A stretch of DNA of 19,389 nt from CALARM01 sp964431735. GTDB taxonomy: Bacteria > Vulcanimicrobiota > SpSt-956 > JAKJGF01. The stretch is from NCBI GenBank assembly GCA_964431735.1, contig CAYSLJ010000136.1, forward strand, positions 1 to 19,389, read 5' to 3'. Each line of letters starts with the position of its first letter. Position 1 is the stretch's first letter. The position numbers were made by a program, and so were the translations under genes. The notes under the pieces were generated by a model that did no database searches, was not told where the DNA came from, and was given only the letters and a program-made list of their open reading frames with translations. Positions 6,327 through 15,000 of this stretch are shown here, one piece after another.

Positions 6327-7670
6327 GTGTACAGATTAATTTGTTCCATCCTGTTCATTATAATTACTTTATTCCCGTCTATGGCCTTTAAAGAAAGCCA
6401 GGGACTGGATAATTTTGTTTTTTCTCCTGATACTGCTGTTATTATTACAGATCTTCAGGGACAGATTGATGTTTTGCCATCAGATAAGGGAGAACATGTT
6501 CAGGTAAAAACAGGAGATATTATTTCCTTGAAAGATAAACTCATAAGTGGTGATAACAGCCGGTGTAAAATGGTTTTTTCTGACGGAAGTACTTTAAAAA
6601 TCGGTTCCTCTACGGAAATTGAATTCTGTGACAGAGAAAAAATAACTATGTCTTCAGGTAAATTATGGGGTAATATAAAAGATGGCAGTAATCTAAATAT
6701 TATCACACAGGCAGGAACTGCTGTTATAAAGGGTACAGAAATGGAAATTGAAGGGACAGAAAATTCTTCTACCCTTACAGTAATAAAAGGAACGGTTGAG
6801 TTTTTTAATAATTCAGGTTCCCTTCTTGTCAGGGAAAAGACTGTTGCTAATGCAACTGCTGATACGGCTCCTTCGGAAATAAAAAGACTTTCAGATGATG
6901 AGATATTAAAAAAACTTGAATGGAGCAGTTTTGGCAATCCACGGGTAATGGTGTTAATAGAAGAAGTAAATTTTGAAAAGAAAGGTTTTATTACGGAAGC
7001 TACTCTGAACAGTTCTCTCAGTGATAACCATTATCATCTTATAGATGAAACTCAAATAAATGCCATAAGAGAAACGGATGAAGCAAAAAAAGGACTTACA
7101 GGTGATGCTGTATATGCCGCTACGTTAGGAAAAAGACTTAAATCTGATATAATAGTTATAGGCAGGGTTGCAACAGAATTTGTAGGACAGATGTCTACTT
7201 CTCAGAATACTGTGTTTACGTCAAATGCCAGATGTGATATAAGGGTTGTTATATCTGATACAGGCCAGATAATACTTGCGAAAACCATCAGTCAGAAAGG
7301 GACAAGTCTGTCCAGAGAAGAAGCAGGAAATAAAGCAATAAAGAAAATGGCAGATATAATAGTCAGAGATATTGTGTGGGAAATACCGGTAAAGTATACT
7401 GTTCTGAGTAATTCTCACAGAGCCATACAGATTATTGTAAGTAACTGTGATTTTACATCCCGCGATAAAATAATTGAACATTTGAAACAAAATCCTGTTA
7501 CATGTAACCATGTTTATCCGAGATCCTTTGAAAATTCCATAGCTATCATTGATGTAGAATATATAGGTACATCTGATGGCCTTGCAGGCGAAATATTGAA
7601 AATTTCAGATCCAAAGATTTCCGTTACAGGAGTTACTATGAATAGAATAGAGATTTCTGTAACTAAATAA
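6327..7670 (+). CDS. Exported FecR-domain protein with CsgG/FlgT-like C-terminal region
   Basis: The protein has 447 residues and starts at GTG, with GGGAG 7 bases upstream. A signal peptide ends near residue 20 (SMA/FK); no lipobox is seen. The FecR beta-domain (about 38-155) shows the pattern LKDKLISGDNSRCKMVFSDG, SSTEIEF, SGKLWG, TQAGTAVIKGTEMEI and VIKGTVEF. The second half (about 195-330) has the look of CsgG/FlgT-type periplasmic domains (VMVLIEE, ...YAATLGKRLKSDIIVIGRV..., an AGNKAIKKMADIIVRDIV helix). A final ~110 residues resemble the FlgT-type C-terminal alpha/beta module. No membrane anchor other than the signal peptide is visible, so it is probably periplasmic or outer-membrane associated. 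FecR here is a generic domain, not the ferric-citrate regulator: no sigma factor or TonB receptor is nearby. It is flanked by direct copies of one intergenic element. Confidence 0.85.
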   Translation: MYRLICSILFIIITLFPSMAFKESQGLDNFVFSPDTAVIITDLQGQIDVLPSDKGEHVQVKTGDIISLKDKLISGDNSRCKMVFSDGSTLKIGSSTEIEFCDREKITMSSGKLWGNIKDGSNLNIITQAGTAVIKGTEMEIEGTENSSTLTVIKGTVEFFNNSGSLLVREKTVANATADTAPSEIKRLSDDEILKKLEWSSFGNPRVMVLIEEVNFEKKGFITEATLNSSLSDNHYHLIDETQINAIRETDEAKKGLTGDAVYAATLGKRLKSDIIVIGRVATEFVGQMSTSQNTVFTSNARCDIRVVISDTGQIILAKTISQKGTSLSREEAGNKAIKKMADIIVRDIVWEIPVKYTVLSNSHRAIQIIVSNCDFTSRDKIIEHLKQNPVTCNHVYPRSFENSIAIIDVEYIGTSDGLAGEILKISDPKISVTGVTMNRIEISVTK

Positions 7671-7712
7671 CCCTGTCTGAAAATCGCCATATGTTTTTCA
7701 GTGATTTAAGAT

Positions 7713-7800
7713 TTACTGACCTGAGCATAAGCATGTAATAAAACTCTTCCTCCTGTCACGCGTTACGCGTCACGAGAGTTTATATGTATTATTTATGCTT
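7713..7800 (+). repeat. 88-bp intergenic element with three-unit heptamer core, copy 2
   Basis: This is the same element as 6013-6107 in the same orientation, with core heptamers TCACGCG, TTACGCG, TCACGAG at 7756-7776. The length difference (88 versus 95) is exactly one TTACGCG unit. The left arm GAGCATAA (7723-7730) is conserved, and the right arm is TTATGCTT (7793-7800), one base off. It lies 42 bp after the FecR stop, so the FecR gene sits between two direct copies. Confidence 0.85.
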
Positions 7801-7876
7801 ATAACAGGAAGTCAATGAGTCTGTCTGAAAGGTAAAGAGGTTTTCTGGCACGATTCTATAAAAATTTGTCTTCGTG

Positions 7877-7896
7877 TCACGTGTGACGCGTCACGA
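7877..7896 (+). repeat. Short heptamer array before the FHA kinase gene
   Basis: TCACGTG, TGACGCG and the start of a third unit, TCACGA, lie in register and end 4 bases before the AGAGAGG ribosome binding site (7901-7907) of the gene at 7917. Confidence 0.7.
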
Positions 7897-7916
7897 TTTT
7901 AGAGAGGTAAGCCTTT

Positions 7917-10900
7917 ATGTTATGTCCCTGCTGTAATAATGAAACTTACAGAGATGAAAATATCTGTCCTTCATGCGGTTTTTTTATTCATGGATTACAG
8001 GGTGGAACTCTGCTGAATAACAGATATGAAATATTAAATGCTATAAAAGCCGGCGGAATGGGTGCTGTTTACAGGGCTTTTGATAGAATCAGAGGAAACA
8101 TATGTGCCGTAAAAGAGCTTTTCAGAAAAGAGGACATTACATCGGATAATTCTTATGAAGCCGATGTAGAAGCTTATATGGTTAATCGTTTTATGGAAGA
8201 AGCAGGTCTGCTTGTTGACCTGGTACATCCTTCCATACCGGAGATGATTGATTTTTTTACCAAAGGTAATGATTATTATTATCTTGTTATGGATTATATA
8301 GAAGGGAAAGATCTGTTTACAATCGTTGTTGAGCGAGAGGGAGAAGGTCTGGGTGAAACACTTGTTCTTACATGGGCTATGGAAATATGTGATATTCTCC
8401 GGTATCTGCACTCAAGAACCCCAACTGTTCTTCACAGAGATATAAATCCTGCCAATATTATTCTCAGAAATAAAGACAGACGATTATTTCTTGTAGATTT
8501 CGGTCTTGCAAGAACTATTTCTGAGACAAACGGCGTGAAAACCTCTGTCGGTACAGGTGCCTATACGTCTATGGAACAGTTTAACGGACGTCCTGAACCG
8601 AGAAGTGATATTTATTCACTCGGTGCAACCATGCATTTCCTTCTTACTGCACGGGAAAGTGAACCTTTTAGATTTGTTCCGGTAAGAAAAATAAGGCCTG
8701 ATGTGTCTGAATTCACTGAATATGTTATTCAAAAAGCTTTGAATTTCCTGCCGGAACACAGATTTTCCTCTGCTGATGAAATGTATCTTGTTCTTAAAGG
8801 GAAAATTCCTGAAAGTGCGAATTCTATCTGTGAAAGAGATGAAGGTACTTATATAGAATTTGATTCGGAAGAAAAAGAATTTGAAGATAATAGTGCAAAT
8901 GAAGAATATCGAGAGGTGAATTTAAATATGTCAAAAAAAGAACAGGGGCTTTTTTCCAGATTATTCTCTAAATTCACGGGAGTGAAAGATGAACCCCCTG
9001 CAAAACCTGCTGAGAATATAATCTATGAACTGTATATACTCGATGGTGATGAAAGAGGTAGAGTTTTTGAATTAGGGTATAATCCTTTAGCTATAGGCAG
9101 AAGGCTTCCGGGAGATAACAGAACGACAGATATATTGATAACAGATATAGAAGCCACTATATCTACCGAACAGGCAAGAATTTCCTGGAGTCTCGACCAT
9201 AATATTCATATGATTAACTTTGTTGCAGGTACTAAAAATCCAACTATTATAGACGGAAGAATACTGACAGGACCAACTCTTCTTTCAGAGGGAAATCAGA
9301 TAATTATGGGAAAGAATGTCATGGTATATCGAAGGAAAGTGCCCTGTGAAATACGACAGGTTTCTGGCGAACAGACTCAGACAGAATATTCGTTTCCTGC
9401 TCAGGAAGAAATACCTCCCCCCCCGATTTTTATAGAAGAGGAAATAGAATTAATAGAAACAGGTTATATGTTAAAGGTTATATCAGGTCTTGAAGAAGGA
9501 AAGAAATTTGAATTAAACAGACCTATTATTTCTGTTGGAAAGCTTACGATACAGGAGAAAAAAGGGTGGCTTCTGCTGGATTCATCCTTTGTTTCTGCTG
9601 ACCAGGCCACTCTTAAATGGATGGCAAAAGAAAGAACTTACGGGATTGTTCATACAAAAGGTGCGGCCAATCCCACTTTTGTGAATAACAAAGAAATTTC
9701 TTCCGATGAATTTACTATGTTAGAACAGGGTGACATTCTGAGAATAGGTAATATTAAAATGATAGTAGGTAAAATACCTGTTCACCATGATGGCATTGAT
9801 ATTACAGAGGTTTCATCCGTACATGACCATAGTGACGAAAAACATATGATAGAAGATCAGGGTGATGCAATAACCCTTCCCCGTAGAATCAGTTCTGGAA
9901 CAGGGGGAAGTATCAGCCGTGATATTCCTCATACTGTGCCGGGAAAACATATAATAGAAGATCAGGGTGATGCAATAACCCTTCCCCGTAGAATCAGTTC
10001 TGCCAGAAATATTCCTGGAATTCCGCCTTCAGGAAGACCCCATGTGTCAGATGAAGATGAAGTAATCAGAGACTTTCATAACAGGCCAAGAACCCCTCAG
10101 TCGACAAATTATCTTGATGAAGAGTCTATTTCTGAGTATGTAGAAGAGCACAGTGTAAAACCTTCTCCACTGAAGAGTGAAGGAATTTTTCGACCGAGAG
10201 ACGGAGAAAAGGAAGGAGTCTTTTCTGCTCCGGCCGGTATTTCAGATGCCGGAAAAGGAGAAGGACGAAACTTATTCGATATGATGCAGGAACCGTCCAG
10301 ACTGAGAAAAGGGCATGGAACATTTCGTCCGAGAAATCATGATAGGGGAGAAGAAACAATCAGACCGGATTTCTCCAGATTAAAAAAAGATGGCGAAAAA
10401 AAATTATCACTCCCTCCGAAATCTGCCCATTATGAAGAAGATGAAGAAGATGAAGAAGATGACAGAACCATAATGGATCAAACCATGGTTGCTGCCTGGA
10501 AGGATGCTCATAAATTTAAAGTGATAAGCGGCCCTGACGAGGGACGTGTCTTTATTGTAAGTAAAGAAATGGTTCAGGGAAAACTTATTATAGGCAGTAA
10601 AGGCAAGATTAGAAAGGATATAGAACTTTCCGATGATAATATTTCAGACAGTCATGGAAGTTTATCCTTCGAAAATAACTGGCTCTGTATTAACCTGGAA
10701 GATGAACATTATGATATACTGGTAAATGATATGCCTGTAATGAAAAAAGGCCTTGAAAACGGAGATTTGATAGAAATAGGAACTACAATACTGGAATACA
10801 GCTATCTTGGTATGGAAAATATTGTCAGAGCTTCCTGTGAGATTGAAATCCTGGAAGGCCCCGATAAAGGACATATTTTTCATCTCACAAAAGATAAAAA

Positions 10901-11891
10901 TTATATAGGAAGAAAAAGCAAGAAAGCGGATACGGCAAAAGAGATAGAACTGTCGGAAAAGGATAGAAGTGTATCCCGGTCTCATGCTTTTATAGAGAAA
11001 AAAGATAAGGAATATTTTTTGATAAATGAAAAAGAAGCAAATGTGACAATCCTTAACGGTGTTCAGGTTGTTGAACCGAGACCGCTTGTGGACGGAGATA
11101 AGATTAAGCTCGGTTCTGAAACAGTATTATTATTTAAACAGAGTAAAGTACCTATGGTGCCGAAAGAAAAGAAAGTTTCTACAGAGGGAAGAGAAAAAAT
11201 GGAGAATACCCATAACACCCCTCAGTCCCTTGATGAAGATATGGTTTTTATAGACGGAGGACCTTTCTGGATGGGTGTTGACCATATTGAATGTGATGCC
11301 AATCCCATGCATAAAGTACATGTTGAAGCTTTTTATATTGACAGATATGCCGTTACAAATTTTCAATATGAAGATTTTATAAGGGTTACAGGTTATGAGC
11401 CAAAAGGAAACTGGAAAGAATATTTCACTGCCGGTAAAGAATATTATCCTGTCACCGGCGTCAGTTATGATGATGCAGATGCCTATGCTTACTGGGTTGG
11501 AAAAAGGCTGCCTTCTGAAGCGGAATGGGAAAAAGCTGCCAGAGGACAGGAGGGATTTCTTTATCCATGGGGGAAAAAATGGGATTCTTCCAGAACATGC
11601 AGTGAAGAAAGCTCAAAAGCTCATACTGTCTCAGTTGATAGTTTCCCTGAAGGTCAGAGTCCCTGCGGTGTGATGAATATGCTCGGTAATATCTGGGAAT
11701 GGACAGGTGATTATTATGAACCATATCCTTATAAAGGCCCTTATCCGCCTGATGATGAAGACAGAGAAATAACCATCAGAGGCGGAGACTATAACACTGA
11801 ATTAAAAGCTATAGGTGTTCCTGTAAGAAATAAGATATTTCCCGGAGAATTCGGCCCTACTATAGGTTTCAGGTGTGCCAGGAGCGCGTGA
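7917..11891 (+). CDS. Ser/Thr protein kinase with zinc ribbon, four FHA domains and C-terminal FGE-fold domain
   Basis: The protein has 1324 residues with no signal peptide or membrane segment. In order: a zinc ribbon (Cys3, Cys6, Cys17, Cys20); a kinase domain (about 35-295) with AGGMGAVY, Lys66 in AVKEL, HRDINPAN (Asp175; Asn177 replaces the usual Lys), DFG at 194-196 and SDIYSLGATM; FHA1 (about 366-473); FHA2 (about 516-618); a low-complexity linker (about 620-860) with two copies of an 18-residue segment; FHA3 (about 864-961); FHA4 (about 971-1077); and an FGE-fold domain (about 1107-1322). Only FHA4 keeps a clear GR...SRSH phosphothreonine-binding signature; FHA1 is partial, FHA2 and FHA3 are degenerate. 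In the FGE fold, GGDY (1289-1292) replaces GGSW and both catalytic Cys positions are Thr1294 and Ile1299. It probably phosphorylates Ser/Thr targets and recruits phosphoproteins. AGAGAGG lies 9 bases before the ATG. The stop lies in a heptamer array. Confidence 0.93.
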   Translation: MLCPCCNNETYRDENICPSCGFFIHGLQGGTLLNNRYEILNAIKAGGMGAVYRAFDRIRGNICAVKELFRKEDITSDNSYEADVEAYMVNRFMEEAGLLVDLVHPSIPEMIDFFTKGNDYYYLVMDYIEGKDLFTIVVEREGEGLGETLVLTWAMEICDILRYLHSRTPTVLHRDINPANIILRNKDRRLFLVDFGLARTISETNGVKTSVGTGAYTSMEQFNGRPEPRSDIYSLGATMHFLLTARESEPFRFVPVRKIRPDVSEFTEYVIQKALNFLPEHRFSSADEMYLVLKGKIPESANSICERDEGTYIEFDSEEKEFEDNSANEEYREVNLNMSKKEQGLFSRLFSKFTGVKDEPPAKPAENIIYELYILDGDERGRVFELGYNPLAIGRRLPGDNRTTDILITDIEATISTEQARISWSLDHNIHMINFVAGTKNPTIIDGRILTGPTLLSEGNQIIMGKNVMVYRRKVPCEIRQVSGEQTQTEYSFPAQEEIPPPPIFIEEEIELIETGYMLKVISGLEEGKKFELNRPIISVGKLTIQEKKGWLLLDSSFVSADQATLKWMAKERTYGIVHTKGAANPTFVNNKEISSDEFTMLEQGDILRIGNIKMIVGKIPVHHDGIDITEVSSVHDHSDEKHMIEDQGDAITLPRRISSGTGGSISRDIPHTVPGKHIIEDQGDAITLPRRISSARNIPGIPPSGRPHVSDEDEVIRDFHNRPRTPQSTNYLDEESISEYVEEHSVKPSPLKSEGIFRPRDGEKEGVFSAPAGISDAGKGEGRNLFDMMQEPSRLRKGHGTFRPRNHDRGEETIRPDFSRLKKDGEKKLSLPPKSAHYEEDEEDEEDDRTIMDQTMVAAWKDAHKFKVISGPDEGRVFIVSKEMVQGKLIIGSKGKIRKDIELSDDNISDSHGSLSFENNWLCINLEDEHYDILVNDMPVMKKGLENGDLIEIGTTILEYSYLGMENIVRASCEIEILEGPDKGHIFHLTKDKNYIGRKSKKADTAKEIELSEKDRSVSRSHAFIEKKDKEYFLINEKEANVTILNGVQVVEPRPLVDGDKIKLGSETVLLFKQSKVPMVPKEKKVSTEGREKMENTHNTPQSLDEDMVFIDGGPFWMGVDHIECDANPMHKVHVEAFYIDRYAVTNFQYEDFIRVTGYEPKGNWKEYFTAGKEYYPVTGVSYDDADAYAYWVGKRLPSEAEWEKAARGQEGFLYPWGKKWDSSRTCSEESSKAHTVSVDSFPEGQSPCGVMNMLGNIWEWTGDYYEPYPYKGPYPPDDEDREITIRGGDYNTELKAIGVPVRNKIFPGEFGPTIGFRCARSA
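9839..10002 (+). repeat. Near-identical 59-bp direct repeat inside the FHA kinase linker
   Basis: Bases 9839-9897 recur at 9944-10002 (offset 105 bp, 35 codons) with a single mismatch (g9848 versus a9953), separated by 46 bp of unrelated sequence. Both copies encode IEDQGDAITLPRRISS in frame. The lack of synonymous drift points to a recent duplication or gene conversion. Confidence 0.95.
10434..10460 (+). repeat. Three perfect 9-bp tandem repeats coding an acidic run
   Basis: GAAGAAGAT occurs three times in tandem, encoding EEDEEDEED just before DRTIMDQT and FHA3. It is a slippage-prone, in-frame simple repeat in the linker. Confidence 0.9.
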
Positions 11892-11915
11892 GCAGTGACC
11901 AGTGACCAGTGACCA
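11888..11915 (+). repeat. GTGACCA heptamer array overlapping the FHA kinase stop codon
   Basis: GTGAGCA followed by three perfect GTGACCA units runs in register. The TGA stop of the FHA kinase (11889-11891) is inside the first unit, so the coding sequence ends within the repeat. Confidence 0.85.
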
Positions 11916-11993
11916 TGTGAAATATTGCAATTATGGTATTAATAAATGTTAACCATCATGAAGGTATGGATGCAGCGAAAGATGAGAATAATC

Positions 11994-12026
11994 CACGCGT
12001 AACGCGTAACGCGTGACGCGTCACGA
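11994..12026 (+). repeat. ACGCGT heptamer array before the TPR kinase gene
   Basis: In-phase units CACGCGT, AACGCGT twice, GACGCGT and CACGA. The unit type is the reverse-complement sense of the TTACGCG arrays elsewhere. It ends 6 bases before the ribosome binding site of the next gene. Confidence 0.85.
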
Positions 12027-12046
12027 TTCTCCAGGGGTGATAAACA

Positions 12047-15000
12047 ATGTCAGACATTAATTATGATTCAGAAGATTTACTTAAAAACAGATATAAGGTA
12101 ATTGAATCTCTTGCAGAAGATCTTTCCGGTACTATTTATCTGGCACGGGACACAGCCAGTGAGGAAGATTGTATCGTGAAAGAAATAAAAGAAGATGTAG
12201 ACGATACAATAGAACCTGCTCTGATGAATGAATTTACCACTACCGTGAAAAATATGGAATCTATAGAAAGTAAACCGGATTCTTCCAAAGTGCTGGATTT
12301 TTTCGTCCATGAAAGTAAGAGATACATGGTAATAGAGTATAAGAAAAAAACTCTGAAAAGACTCAGAGCTTTTGCCTCTCTCGGACGGGTGCTGGAAGAC
12401 CGTTATATAGTCGTTAAAGGTATTGCTGCAGGAGGATTTGGTGTTGTATATCTGGTAAAAGATGCAACACTCAGGGGGAAGTTCTGGGCTATGAAGGAAA
12501 TGTACGAACAGGGGGGAGACCCGGAAGTAATAGAGAAAAGTTTCAGAGAAGAAGCAAATATGCTGGCAAAGATAGATCACCCCAATATACCGTCTATATC
12601 ACATTTCTTTACTGCCAATAAAAGACATTACCTTGTTATGGAATATATAAAAGGTGAAACCCTGAAGGATAGACTGAGAAAGCTCCCTGCTGATGAATAT
12701 TTCCCGGAAGAGACCGTTCTTGACTGGGGTATTACTATCTGTAATGTGCTGGATTATCTTCATAATCTCCCCAGACCTGTTGTGTTTCGTGATTTGAAAC
12801 CGGAAAACATTATGATCAACGAAAAAGATGAGTTAAAACTTATAGATTTCGGTATAGCCAGAGTCTTCGAAGGAGGAAATAAAACCACCATTCATGCCCT
12901 CCTGACAAAAGGTTATGCTCCTCCCGAACAGTGGATGGGTAAGGCAGAACCAAGGTCTGACATTTATTCCCTGGGAGTAACAATGGATTACCTTCTTACT
13001 AAAGTACACCCGGAAGAAAAATTTCCTAATTTCCCTCCTGCAAGTAAGTTTAATCCTGACATATCGGAACAACTCTCCAATGTAATACTTCATGCGGTAA
13101 AAATGAAAATAGAGGATAGATTTTCTTCTGTAAAAGATATGAAAGAAGCTCTGGTGAAAATCAAAAATAAAAAGAAATCAGTCGAATTTATCAGAGAAGG
13201 TAAACATTATGAACATAAAGGAGAATATCTGGAAGCCAGTTTTCAATATAAAAAAGCACAGGAATATGATGATGAAAATGAAGAAATTCTTTTTTCCCTT
13301 TCATTCTGTTATGAAAAAATGGGACTCATTCCTGATGCAATAAAGATTTTAAATAAAATAGTTGAACGTTCTGATAATCCTCTTAATATTAATAAAGGCA
13401 GAGAGATAATAGAGAGATTGTCTTCCGTACCTGTAACTCCTTCCGGTGGAAGTAATGAAATTCCTTTTGTGATTTCAATAAATCCTTCTTCCCCGGCAGC
13501 GGGAGAAGTGGCATATATAGATGTCAAAATACCTGAACATTCTGTAAATTCAGTTGAAGGAAATATATTAATTTCTTCTTCCAGACCCGATGATGATGAG
13601 CTCAATCAACCATCTCTTTTAGAGCCAGGTCTTATGAGGGGAAAAATAACATCGGTATTTCCGGGAGAAACATTTATTACAGTAGTAGATAAAAATACAG
13701 GTAAAATACTTGCCGAAAAATTAAAAATAACCTTTATACAGAGCCTTCCTGACAGAGAAAATTCCTGCATGAAACTTTCAGGGCCTTCCATGATTGATGC
13801 AAACGGTGAAGATACAGCCCGTATTGATATTACCATCCTGGATAAATTCCAGAAACCTATCCCTGAGATTTCTGTAAAATTCTCCTCCGGTAGGGATGTA
13901 GATAATTTTGAAACCAATCCTACAGATGAAAACGGACATGCTACATGTGAAATATCTTCATCAGTTCCCGGTGCTGTCATTATTACTGCTATTGCTGAAG
14001 GCATAGAGCTTAAAGAAAAAATAGAAATTAAATTTGCAGCAACTTCTACACAGTTTTATTCGGTAAAGGACGTAAAACAGTATGTCGTAAAGGAGATAAA
14101 ACAGGATGTCGTAAAGGAAATCAAAGAGGACAAAATAAAAAAAACTTCTCCCTTAATATTTATAGTAATTCCTCTTTTTATAGTTTTTATGCTTGCAGGA
14201 GGTTTTTTTGCTTACGAATACTACCAGAGATTTACAATAAACAATTATATTAAAAAAGGTGATGATTATTTTTCTCATAAAAAATATCAGTCAGCTCTTA
14301 CCGAATATGAAAATGCTCTGAAATTAAATCCTGCCCTCTTTAAAGCCAGAAAAGGGTGCGGTGATATTTATTTTATAAAAAAAGATTTTGATAAAGCTCT
14401 CACGGAATATGAAAAAGCACTGGAATTAATACCTGACGATACAGACATATTAAGGAATATGGCAGATATGCTATACAGGAGAAAAGATTACACAAAGGTT
14501 ACACAGGTAATGGAACATATTCTTACAATAAACCCTGATGATAGAGAAACTATGACAAAACTTTCTTCTGTATATGTATCTTTAAAGGAATATGATAAAT
14601 TTCTGGATATGGAAAAAAAGATTTCGAAAACCGGACAGATTGAAATAAACGATCTCCTGGAAGCCGGAGAATTTTATATTTCCGGTAAAAACTATGATAA
14701 AGGAGAAGAAGCTTTCAATCTGATACTGTCGGAGAAGAAAAATAATCTGAAAGCTCTCAGAGGTCTCAGCCGATGCTATGAAGGAAAAGGCGATTATAAA
14801 AAACTTCTTGATAATAATCTTATTATACTTAAACAATCCGCTTCTGATATGAATATACAGATCTCTACCGGAAAAGCTTATTATAATCTTAAAGATTATG
14901 AGTCTGCGGCAGAATATTTTACGAAGGTACTGAAGAGAAAACCTGACAAATCCGTGAGAGATGAAATATCTTCTATGGCTTTTGATGCTTTTATAAAAAC

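Noticed and set aside
7846..7863. Sigma-54 promoter starting TGGCAC before the FHA kinase gene
   Set aside because: The -12 element would read TATAA instead of TTGCA; the invariant GC is missing.
12077..12580. Minus-strand open frames inside the large kinase genes, and similar ones elsewhere
   Set aside because: They are antisense to well-supported domains, Phe/Ser/Ile-rich as expected of shadows of AT-rich genes, and no RBS or family signature was noticed.
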